Source: an uncultured Lachnospiraceae bacterium (GTDB lineage Bacteria > Bacillota > Clostridia > Lachnospirales > Lachnospiraceae). From it: 38,950 nt of DNA. Of this stretch, positions 32,099 through 38,950 are shown piece by piece. The position numbers and the translations under genes were made by a program. The stretch lies in NCBI GenBank assembly GCA_949840805.1, contig CATKXR010000047.1, positions 1 through 38,950 on the forward strand, in the 5' to 3' direction. How positions within the stretch are numbered: position 1 is the first letter of the stretch; each line of letters begins with the position of its first letter. The notes below the pieces were generated by a model. The model saw only the letters and a list, made by a program, of their open reading frames with translations. It did no database searches and was not told where the DNA came from.

Positions 32099-33769
32099 AT
32101 GTCATATACCGCACTGTACCGTAAGTGGCGTCCCGTCACATTCGGGGATGTAAAAGGCCAGGATCCTATTGTACAGACATTGAAGAATCAGATAGAGGCA
32201 GGGCGTATTGGCCATGCCTATCTGTTCTGTGGAACAAGGGGAACCGGTAAGACCAGTATAGCCAAAATTTTTGCCCGGGCAGTGAACTGTGAACACCCGG
32301 TGGAAGGAAGCCCTTGTAATGAATGCGGGATCTGCAGAGGGATAGCTTCCGGTAGTTCCATGAATGTGGTGGAGATCGATGCGGCATCCAATAACGGTGT
32401 GGAAAACATCCGGGAAATACGGGATCAGGTACAATATCCTCCGACAGAGGGAAAGTACCGGGTGTATATTATTGACGAAGTGCATATGCTTTCAACAGGT
32501 GCTTTTAATGCTCTGCTGAAGACTTTGGAGGAACCGCCGCCGTATGTGATTTTTATCCTTGCCACTACAGAAGTAAACAAGATCCCCATTACAGTGCTGT
32601 CCCGATGCCAGAGGTATGACTTTAAGAGAATTTCTGCGGATACTTTGTGCGGGCGGTTGAAAGAACTGACGGCTGCCGAAGGGATCTCGGCAGAAGACCG
32701 GGCTTTGGCATATGTGGCCAAGGCTGCCGACGGTTCAATGCGAGATGCCCTAAGCCTTCTGGATCAATGTGTAGCATTTCATTACGGAGATTACCTCACC
32801 TATGACAATGTACTGGAGGTGCTGGGGGCGGTAGATTCCTCCATATTCAGTGAATTTCTCAGAGCCATAATCGAGAAAGATACGGTTGTGTGTATCCGAA
32901 AGCTGGAGGAGCTGGTGGCACAAGGGCGTGAGCTGGGGCAGTTTGTTACGGATTTTATCTGGCATTTGCGAAATCTGCTTGTTTTAAAGACAGCAGACGA
33001 TGCTGAAAATATGTTGGAGATGTCAGAAGACAACCTGCGCGTTTTACGTGAAGAAGCAGAGAAGATCGAAGGAGAGACTTTAATGCGGTTTATCCGGGTG
33101 TTTTCTGATTTGTCCGGCCAGCTGCGATATGCGGGCCAAAAGAGGGTGCTGATTGAGATGGCTCTTATACGTCTGACAAAACCTCAGATGGAGGATAACC
33201 TGGATTCGGTTCTCCAAAGGCTCGATGAATTAGAAAAACGCATGGAGGAAGGGGCGGCCGCCTTTTCCTCTGATGCCATAAAAAATCTGGCAAAACAATT
33301 TGGACAGACAGATTTAAACAATATGCCGGGTTCTATAGAAGGAGCGCAATACAGATCAGAAATTATCGGTGAAACGGGACGGGGCGCGGCTAATCGGCCG
33401 GCGGCCGCAGAACAGCAGCAGGTGGTGGTTCCCAAGGCGCAGCTGGAAGATTTGAATTTGATTCGTCAGGACTGGGGAAAGATTGTGCGGGATTTGGGAG
33501 GAGCAATCAGGCCGGCTTTCCGGGATACGGTTCTGGAACCCGGCGGCGATAGCTGCCTGTGTGTGGTTTTTTCCAGTGAGGACAGCTATGCGATCGGAAG
33601 CCGTCCGACCGTGATCGGGGCATTGGAAGCATATGTCAGGGACCACTATGGAAAGGAACTGTATTTTAAAGTACGTCAAAAGGACGCCGGAGAGCAGATG
33701 AACCGGATTTATGTCAGCGATGAAGAACTAAAAGATATTGTCCATATGGATATAACGATAGAAGATTGA
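32099..33769 (+). CDS. dnaX: DNA polymerase III subunit gamma/tau
   Basis: A 556-residue clamp-loader ATPase. N-terminal MSYTALYRKWRP is family typical. Walker A GTRGTGKT (45-52), zinc-binding Cys64, 73, 76, 79, Walker B YIIDEVHML (Asp126-Glu127) and SRC-type sensor (LSRCQRYDF). Domain III follows to about 360, and a tau-type C-terminal region (about 435-556) binds polymerase. I see no obvious slippery A-run for gamma production. A GGGAG site precedes the ATG. It is followed by ybaB and recR, the standard Firmicutes order. Confidence 0.97.
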   Translation: MSYTALYRKWRPVTFGDVKGQDPIVQTLKNQIEAGRIGHAYLFCGTRGTGKTSIAKIFARAVNCEHPVEGSPCNECGICRGIASGSSMNVVEIDAASNNGVENIREIRDQVQYPPTEGKYRVYIIDEVHMLSTGAFNALLKTLEEPPPYVIFILATTEVNKIPITVLSRCQRYDFKRISADTLCGRLKELTAAEGISAEDRALAYVAKAADGSMRDALSLLDQCVAFHYGDYLTYDNVLEVLGAVDSSIFSEFLRAIIEKDTVVCIRKLEELVAQGRELGQFVTDFIWHLRNLLVLKTADDAENMLEMSEDNLRVLREEAEKIEGETLMRFIRVFSDLSGQLRYAGQKRVLIEMALIRLTKPQMEDNLDSVLQRLDELEKRMEEGAAAFSSDAIKNLAKQFGQTDLNNMPGSIEGAQYRSEIIGETGRGAANRPAAAEQQQVVVPKAQLEDLNLIRQDWGKIVRDLGGAIRPAFRDTVLEPGGDSCLCVVFSSEDSYAIGSRPTVIGALEAYVRDHYGKELYFKVRQKDAGEQMNRIYVSDEELKDIVHMDITIED

Positions 33770-33809
33770 TAGATTTATGATGAAAAGGGAATAGGAAAAG
33801 GAGGGCATC

Positions 33810-34163
33810 ATGGCAAAACGTGGTGGATTTCCAGGTGGAATGCCGGGCAACATGAATAACCTGATGAAGCAGGCACAGAGAATGCAGAGACAAATGGAAG
33901 AAACAAAGCAGGAGCTGGAAGCAAAGCAGTATACGGCATCCGCAGGCGGAGGAGCCGTGTCAGTGACGGTTTCGGGAAAAAAGGAAGTGGTATCTGTGCA
34001 GTTATCCGAGGAAGTGGTAGATCCGGAAGATATCGAGATGCTGCAGGATTTGATTGTAGCTGCTACAAATGAAGCCTTGCGTGCCGCAGAGGAGGATTCT
34101 GCCGCTGCGATGGCAAAGCTTGGCGGTGGTCTTGGAGGTTTAGGCGGAGGTTTCCCATTCTGA
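33810..34163 (+). CDS. YbaB/EbfC nucleoid-associated protein
   Basis: A 117-residue DNA-binding protein of the YbaB/EbfC family. A Gly/Met-rich N-terminus ([26 protein letters not shown]) is followed by a long helix, a small sheet ([19 protein letters not shown]) and a helix [11 protein letters not shown], with a Gly-rich tail. AGGAGG lies 5 nt before the ATG. Its stop is one base before the recR ATG, so the two are co-translated. Confidence 0.95.
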   Translation: MAKRGGFPGGMPGNMNNLMKQAQRMQRQMEETKQELEAKQYTASAGGGAVSVTVSGKKEVVSVQLSEEVVDPEDIEMLQDLIVAATNEALRAAEEDSAAAMAKLGGGLGGLGGGFPF

Positions 34164-34164
34164 A

Positions 34165-34761
34165 ATGGATTATTACAGCAGTCAGATTACAAAACTAATA
34201 GAAGAACTGTCAAAACTGCCAGGCGTAGGAAGCAAGTCCGCGCAACGCCTGGCATTCCATATTATTAATATGCCGCAGGAGCAGGTGGAACGTCTGGCAG
34301 GCGCAATAACCAGCGCAAAGGCCAATATCTGTTACTGCAAAGAATGTTTTACATTAACAGATCAGGAATTATGCCCGATCTGCAGCAGCAAGAGACGAGA
34401 TCATGGAACGATTATGGTTGTGGAAAATACCAGGGATCTGGCAGCATATGAAAAAACCGGCAAATACGAAGGGGTTTACCATGTATTGCACGGAGCCATC
34501 TCTCCCATGCTGGGAATCGGTCCCGGCGATATTCGCTTAAAGGAGCTGATGCAGCGGCTCCAGGGAGATGTGCAGGAGGTTATCATTGCTACCAACTCCA
34601 GCTTGGAAGGAGAGACGACTGCCATGTATATCAGTAAACTGGTTAAACCTACAGGAATCCGGGTCAGCCGGATTGCCAGCGGGGTGCCGGTAGGCGGTGA
34701 CCTGGAATATATAGATGAAGTGACTTTGTTGCGGGCCCTGGAGGGGCGAGTACAACTGTGA
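34165..34761 (+). CDS. recR: Recombination mediator RecR
   Basis: A 198-residue protein of the RecFOR pathway, which helps load RecA at gaps. It begins [31 protein letters not shown] (helix-hairpin-helix), then a zinc finger C-Y-C-K-E-C...C-P-I-C (about 55-73), then a Toprim domain ([15 protein letters not shown] to about 175), ending with a Walker-B-like region and RVQL. The length is standard. It starts 1 nt after ybaB. Confidence 0.97.
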   Translation: MDYYSSQITKLIEELSKLPGVGSKSAQRLAFHIINMPQEQVERLAGAITSAKANICYCKECFTLTDQELCPICSSKRRDHGTIMVVENTRDLAAYEKTGKYEGVYHVLHGAISPMLGIGPGDIRLKELMQRLQGDVQEVIIATNSSLEGETTAMYISKLVKPTGIRVSRIASGVPVGGDLEYIDEVTLLRALEGRVQL

Positions 34762-34839
34762 CAAAGCAGGGGCCTTATTTCCTAAGATACCGACAGGTGT
34801 TTTGAGGAAATTGGAGGGAAAACGAAAGGGTGTGAAAGA

Positions 34840-36966
34840 ATGGATAAATATGAGTTTAATCTCAAGGTCGATCAGATACGAAAAATGGTAAACAGGGGCG
34901 ACTATGGGACTGCTAAAAAAATCGCGGATAACATAGACTGGAGCCGGGTTCCCAATGCGAACCTGTTGTCCATGATTTCCCAGGTATACGAAAAGAATAA
35001 GGATTATCAGAATGCCAAGGCAATTTTGCTTTTGGCATTTGAACGTGCGCCCATAGGAAAACGTCTTTTATATAAATTGACGGAACTGGCATTAAAAGAA
35101 GGCAGTATAGACGAGGCGGAAGATTATTATCGGGAATTTTGTGATCTTGCCGGTGATGACCCGCGTCAATATCTGCTCCGTTATATGGTTCTGAAAGAAA
35201 AAAAGGCTCCTGTGGAGCAGATGATTCATTCCTTAGAGAGTTATACGGCAGAAGAATTGGATGAAAAATGGCTTTACGAGTTGGCGCTGCTATACCATGA
35301 AAGCGGTGACGCGGCACGCTGTATCAGTACCTGTGACCGGATTACGCTGATGTTCGGATTGGGGAAATATGTAGACAAGGCTATTGAATTAAAGCTTCAG
35401 CATGCACAGTTAAGTAAATATCAGATGGATTTGGTAGATAACAGGGAGAAGTATGAGGAAAAACTGAGAAAAGTTGAACTTTCCTTTGCCGAGGAAGGGG
35501 AGGACGAAGAAGAGGCTGAGGAATATGTCCAGGAACCCATCACGGAGCCTGTTCCTGATAAGACGCAACTGAAAGCGCCGGAAGAGGAAGCCCCGGCGCC
35601 GTTAAAAGAAATGGAAGAAATCCCGCCGGCTGCGGCTAAAAAGCCGGAAAGTGAAGTGATTCCCCAGACTTCCTATGAAGATGATGATCTGGCCGCAGAA
35701 GTAAGACAGGCGGAAGCAGAGGAGCATCTGGCAAGAGAATTATCCAGAATTGACCCAGAACCTTTTGAAGAAGACGAGATAGGAAAAACCAGGGTACTGG
35801 GGGATATCAGGCGGGCTGCCGGAGACAGCCGTCAGCAGAATCCGGTACGGACATCCGTTCCGGAAGAAGCAGATTCCGTTTATCAGGAGAAAAGCGCTTC
35901 TAAGGGATCGGCTTCCGGCGCAAACAGGCGGGCAATCCATCTTATGATTGAGGCGAGAACTCCGGAGAGGGGAATCGATATAGCCGTTGAAGCTCTGCGG
36001 CAGGTTCGTCAGTTTACCGGCATTAAAAATCCGGTGGCAAAGATTACAGGATCCGGTTTAAACAGGCGGGGAGTCCTGGCAAGCGCGGAAAAACTGGCAG
36101 GAAAGGATCTGATGGTAGAAGAAGCAGGAGATATGGATCCCGGGACCATTGGGGAGTTGGAGCGGCTGATGAGCCGGGATAATACAGGAATGAGGATTGT
36201 ACTGATCGATAATCCGAAGCAGATCGAAGAATTGGAAAAGAAATATTCGTCTCTGGCAGAATGGTTTGATTTTATCAGGGAAGAAGATGTGGTAGAGGTG
36301 CCGGTAGAACCTCATACAGAGGTATATGCTGAGAACGCGCCTGCATATGATCCGTATGGGGCTGCAGAAAGCCAGGCGTCTCAAATGGAAATGTCAGGAT
36401 ATGATTCTTATGTGGCACCGGAAGACAGCAGACAAATGGAAGAACCTCTGTATAATGGATATGACATGCCAGAGGATAACATGCCCCAGGCAGAATCTTC
36501 CCTGTATGCCGGATACGACGTCTCAGATGAAGCCATGATGGATCAGCCGGTATATGGTATGGAAGAACGGCAGGAGGAGCCGACTGAGATTGATAATCGT
36601 CCTGTAAGACACGTAATACCCGTGCGGGATCAGGCCATGCGGGCTCCGGATGAAGATATATATATGGAGCCGGAACGTTCGGAAGACGAGATGGATATTG
36701 ACGGATTTGCTCAGTATGCCTGTCAGTATGCGTCTGACATCGACTGCAGCATTACGGGAAAGAGCATGTTGGCGTTATATGAGCGGATAGAGATTATGGT
36801 GGAAGATGGCATTCAACTGACAAAAGAAAACGCAGAGGCGCTGATTGAAGAAGCGGCAGACAGAGCGGAAAAGCCGTCTTTGGGAAAGGCGATCAAAGGC
36901 ATTTTCTCGTCAAAGTATAACAAGGATGGTTTGTTAATCTTAAAGGAAGAACATTTTATTTTATGA
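34840..36966 (+). CDS. Large TPR-like protein with degenerate AAA-like core, unknown function
   Basis: 708 residues. Positions 1-200 are helical and repeat-like (TPR type: NLLSMISQVYEKNKDYQNAKAILLLAF and similar). An acidic Glu/Pro-rich linker covers about 215-355. About 362-483 (NRRAIHLMIEARTPERGIDIA..., ITGSGLNRRGVLASAEKLAGKDLMVEEAGDM, GMRIVLIDNPKQIEEL) resembles the core of an AAA ATPase with no Walker A lysine, so it is probably inactive. About 515-575 has Tyr-Gly/Asp repeats (LYNGYDMPEDN, LYAGYDVSDEA). The last 90 residues are helical. No membrane segment. It sits between recR and a HAD gene and overlaps the latter's start by 4 nt. The function is unknown. Confidence 0.8.
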   Translation: MDKYEFNLKVDQIRKMVNRGDYGTAKKIADNIDWSRVPNANLLSMISQVYEKNKDYQNAKAILLLAFERAPIGKRLLYKLTELALKEGSIDEAEDYYREFCDLAGDDPRQYLLRYMVLKEKKAPVEQMIHSLESYTAEELDEKWLYELALLYHESGDAARCISTCDRITLMFGLGKYVDKAIELKLQHAQLSKYQMDLVDNREKYEEKLRKVELSFAEEGEDEEEAEEYVQEPITEPVPDKTQLKAPEEEAPAPLKEMEEIPPAAAKKPESEVIPQTSYEDDDLAAEVRQAEAEEHLARELSRIDPEPFEEDEIGKTRVLGDIRRAAGDSRQQNPVRTSVPEEADSVYQEKSASKGSASGANRRAIHLMIEARTPERGIDIAVEALRQVRQFTGIKNPVAKITGSGLNRRGVLASAEKLAGKDLMVEEAGDMDPGTIGELERLMSRDNTGMRIVLIDNPKQIEELEKKYSSLAEWFDFIREEDVVEVPVEPHTEVYAENAPAYDPYGAAESQASQMEMSGYDSYVAPEDSRQMEEPLYNGYDMPEDNMPQAESSLYAGYDVSDEAMMDQPVYGMEERQEEPTEIDNRPVRHVIPVRDQAMRAPDEDIYMEPERSEDEMDIDGFAQYACQYASDIDCSITGKSMLALYERIEIMVEDGIQLTKENAEALIEEAADRAEKPSLGKAIKGIFSSKYNKDGLLILKEEHFIL

Positions 36967-37793
36967 TGAAAAATATACGATTGATTGCACTTGATCTGGA
37001 CGGGACACTTTTGGACAGCCAAAAGCGTCTTAGCCGGAGAAATGAAAATGCTCTGACAGAGTGTATGCGGCAAGGTATGGAAGTGGTTCCCTGTACCGGA
37101 CGGATTTGGCAGGGGATTCCAGATTTTATCCGGAATCTGCCTGGAATCCACTACGCGATTACGATCAATGGCGCTGTGGTGGAGGATATACGAAAAAATC
37201 AGGTGCTGGATGAACGGAAGATGAGCTGGGAGAAAGCCGTGGAGATTCTGGAGGCGGCAGCAGGTTTTCGGACCATGTATGATGTATATCTGGACGGAAG
37301 AGGTATGGGGGAATCAAGATTTATGGATCATATGGAAGAATATGGGATTCCTCCGGAACTTGTAAAGATGATTAAGGCGACCAGAGAGATTGTTCCGAAT
37401 GTTATTGACGAAGTAAAGAGGCTGGCCCAGCCGGTAGAAAAGATTAATTATTTTTTTGGAGATCAGCAAGAACGGATCCGGGCCCGCAGTGCATTGACGG
37501 AACGGGGCGATGTGGTAGTCAGCGCATCGTTTCCCAATAATCTGGAGATAAACGCGCCGGGAGCAACAAAAGGCGAGGCGTTAAAAAGGCTTGCGTCACA
37601 TCTCGGAATTGAAATGCGGCATACTATGGGGTTTGGCGATGGAGAAAATGATATAACCCTGATACGAGAGGCAGGCATTGGCGTTGCCATGGGAAATGCG
37701 GAAGACTGTCTGAAAAAAGAAGCGGACTACGTCACAAAGACCAATGATGAGGACGGGGTGGCGGCAGTATTGGAAAAATTGTTGAATAGTTAA
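36963..37793 (+). CDS. Cof-type HAD-family phosphatase
   Basis: A 276-residue HAD-IIB hydrolase, cytoplasmic, probably acting on sugar phosphates or flavin-type phosphates. Nucleophile motif DLDGTLLDS (Asp at about 12 and 14), motif II TING, and motif III with GFGDGENDITLI near the C-terminus (Asp at about 222 and 226). The cap is inserted between motifs II and III. Two adjacent ATG codons (36963, 36966) are both possible. The first overlaps the preceding stop. A terminator follows. Confidence 0.93.
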   Translation: MMKNIRLIALDLDGTLLDSQKRLSRRNENALTECMRQGMEVVPCTGRIWQGIPDFIRNLPGIHYAITINGAVVEDIRKNQVLDERKMSWEKAVEILEAAAGFRTMYDVYLDGRGMGESRFMDHMEEYGIPPELVKMIKATREIVPNVIDEVKRLAQPVEKINYFFGDQQERIRARSALTERGDVVVSASFPNNLEINAPGATKGEALKRLASHLGIEMRHTMGFGDGENDITLIREAGIGVAMGNAEDCLKKEADYVTKTNDEDGVAAVLEKLLNS

Positions 37794-37822
37794 GCCCCGT
37801 TGTCTGCAGCGGGGTGTTTTAT
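37793..37822 (+). terminator. Terminator after the HAD gene
   Basis: CCCCG at 37795-37799 pairs with CGGGG at 37810-37814, with a small TG/CA extension inside, and GTGTTTTATT follows. It is short but well formed. Confidence 0.65.
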
Positions 37823-37835
37823 TAGAGGATGGGTT

Positions 37836-38555
37836 ATGGAAATAATCATGGAGCATTGGCTGTCGTTTTTGGCAGGTATATTTTTGATCGGGATGGTGCT
37901 GTACGGCCATTATCGTGGCTTTCTCCGTATGGCGGTTAATCTTATTGCTTTAATATTAAGTATTGGCATTGTACGGATAGCGACCCCTTACATTACCACG
38001 TGTATAAGAGAAAATACAAAGTTTCACCAAAAGATAGAGAGCATATTGTCAGACAGCGCGGGATTTTCTGCCGACTCGGAAGAAATGTGGCGTCCCGCTT
38101 ATCAAAGAATGATAATCGAGCAGTTAAAACTTCCAAAGCAGATGAAAGAAGCTTTGCTTGAGAATAATAACAGTGAAATTTATCATATTTTGGGAGCAGA
38201 TACATTTCTTGAGTATGTAGGAATGTATCTTACAAACATGATTGTGAATATGATTGGGAGCATAGTTCTTTTTATTCTTGTAAATTTGGCAATCCGAATC
38301 CTTATCCGCTGGCTGGATTTAATTGCCAGACTCCCGATTTTGTCCGGTATTAATCAATTGGCGGGAGCGCTGCTGGGGGGGATACAGGGAATGCTTTTGC
38401 TTTGGGCAGGATGTGTGTTGGCGGACCTTTGCTCACACACAGGATGGGCGTCTGCAGTTTTGACGCAAATTCATGAAAGTATTTGGTTGTCGTTTTTATA
38501 TCAGAATAATTTGATTAACTGGATTTTTGTGGGCATTCTGAAAAGTTTAAGTTGA
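37836..38555 (+). CDS. CvpA-family membrane protein
   Basis: A 239-residue protein with four or so membrane segments (about 8-25, 32-55, 138-165, 180-205) in the CvpA/colicin V production layout: an early GHYRGFLRMAVNLIAL, and a later L..LPILSGINQLAGALLGGIQGMLLLW. Between them lies a soluble loop of about 80 residues. I chose the ATG at 37836 because GAGGA lies 6-7 nt upstream. A start at 37800 would fall in the preceding terminator. The function of CvpA in Firmicutes is not settled. Confidence 0.88.
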   Translation: MEIIMEHWLSFLAGIFLIGMVLYGHYRGFLRMAVNLIALILSIGIVRIATPYITTCIRENTKFHQKIESILSDSAGFSADSEEMWRPAYQRMIIEQLKLPKQMKEALLENNNSEIYHILGADTFLEYVGMYLTNMIVNMIGSIVLFILVNLAIRILIRWLDLIARLPILSGINQLAGALLGGIQGMLLLWAGCVLADLCSHTGWASAVLTQIHESIWLSFLYQNNLINWIFVGILKSLS

Positions 38556-38564
38556 TGTTCATTT

Positions 38565-38611
38565 GGAATTGGTGTAATTACATCTGTTGTTTACAGAATT
38601 ACATCAATTCC
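38565..38611. repeat. 15-bp inverted repeat after the CvpA-like gene
   Basis: GGAATTGGTGTAATT (38565-38579) and AATTACATCAATTCC (38597-38611) are inverted copies with one G-T mismatch that can pair as G-U in RNA. It may be a terminator, although no T-run follows directly. Confidence 0.55.
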
Positions 38612-38734
38612 TATAGCAATTAAAAAAACGATAATTTTACGCACCACTAAATATAGAAAAAATCCAGAAAAAACGCCATATTTAGTAGGGTAAGAAAAAC
38701 TGAAAAAATTGTTTAAAAAAATCACACAAATCTC

Positions 38735-38763
38735 TTGACATTACGCTCAAGTCATGGTATATT
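38735..38763 (+). promoter_or_regulatory. rRNA operon promoter P1
   Basis: -35 TTGACA (38735-38740), 17-bp spacer, -10 TATATT (38758-38763). It is preceded by an A/T-rich tract (38612-38720) of the kind that acts as an UP element. No gene lies between 38556 and the window end. Confidence 0.85.
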
Positions 38764-38836
38764 AAAGCTCCACCGCGAAAGTGGTGATTCGGAAAAAGAA
38801 AGATAAAAACTTCCGAAAAAAAGATAAAAAAAGTTG

Positions 38837-38865
38837 TTGACAAACTTCGCAGGATGTGATAAGAT
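38837..38865 (+). promoter_or_regulatory. rRNA operon promoter P2
   Basis: -35 TTGACA (38837-38842), 17-bp spacer, -10 TAAGAT (38860-38865), 102 bp after P1. Tandem near-consensus promoters are characteristic of rRNA operons. Confidence 0.85.
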
Positions 38866-38950
38866 AAACGAGTTGCTGCTGAAGAAGCCGACAACAAGAT
38901 GAACCTTGAAAATGAAAGATTGAACAGTGTTTAAAACCCTGAAAATTCTA
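38866..38950 (+). other. rRNA operon leader
   Basis: The leader contains GAACCTTGAAAATGAA (38900-38915), a boxA/leader-type motif found before 16S rRNA genes in clostridia. The 16S gene itself is not in the window, so this call is by context. Confidence 0.7.

Overview
The window looks like chromosome from an anaerobic Clostridia, most likely a Lachnospiraceae member. The basis is the protein families present (pyruvate formate-lyase with its activase, a DUF1858 redox protein, MecA, a YesM/YesN two-component pair, a Tn916-type integrase), the large Firmicutes-type SRP RNA with an Alu domain, strong AGGAGG ribosome binding sites, and the order tadA / SRP RNA / dnaX / ybaB / recR that is also known from Bacillus subtilis. 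No genus can be fixed from the sequence alone.

Layout. (1) 1-2300: edge or remnant of a Tn916-family element, with an intact tyrosine integrase, a truncated excisionase remnant and a hypothetical ORF that ends inside that remnant. (2) 2400-4550: low-molecular-weight tyrosine phosphatase, pyridoxamine-type kinase and a convergent class-I amidotransferase-like hydrolase. (3) 4640-8860: a fermentation/redox block on the minus strand: pyruvate formate-lyase whose glycyl-radical domain is a separate small gene, the PFL activase and a 2[4Fe-4S] ferredoxin, with a divergent DUF1858 gene. (4) 8950-16050: MecA, an Agr-like LytTR regulator and GHKL kinase pair, methionyl-tRNA synthetase, a TraX-like membrane protein and a TatD hydrolase. 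(5) 16065-26633: a minus-strand sugar uptake and sensing locus. In transcription order it holds rsmA, a YesN-type regulator, a YesM-type kinase with almost no extracytoplasmic part, a double ABC-ATPase-like protein with degraded catalytic motifs, a ROK kinase, a sugar ABC ATPase, its permease, and a lipoprotein made of two nearly identical tandem binding domains. (6) 26790-38555: a family protein of unknown function, tadA, two membrane proteins, SRP RNA, phosphofructokinase behind a large leader hairpin, dnaX, ybaB, recR, a large TPR/AAA-like protein of unknown function, a HAD phosphatase and a CvpA-like protein. (7) 38730-38950: tandem promoters and leader of a ribosomal RNA operon whose 16S gene should start just past the window.

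How the parts may work together. PFL, its detached radical domain, the activase and the nearby ferredoxin form one functional group for pyruvate cleavage under anaerobic conditions. The sugar locus looks like a self-contained sense-and-import circuit. The tandem binding lipoprotein captures ligand, the permease and the active ATPase import it, and ROK may phosphorylate it. The kinase lacks its own sensing domain, so it probably receives its signal through a partner, with the binding lipoprotein or the pseudo-ABC protein as candidates. The two most unusual items are the split PFL (one in-frame stop, with a new ribosome binding site and start, inside an apparent 225-bp insert) and the pseudo-ABC protein plus duplicated binding protein in the YesMN locus.
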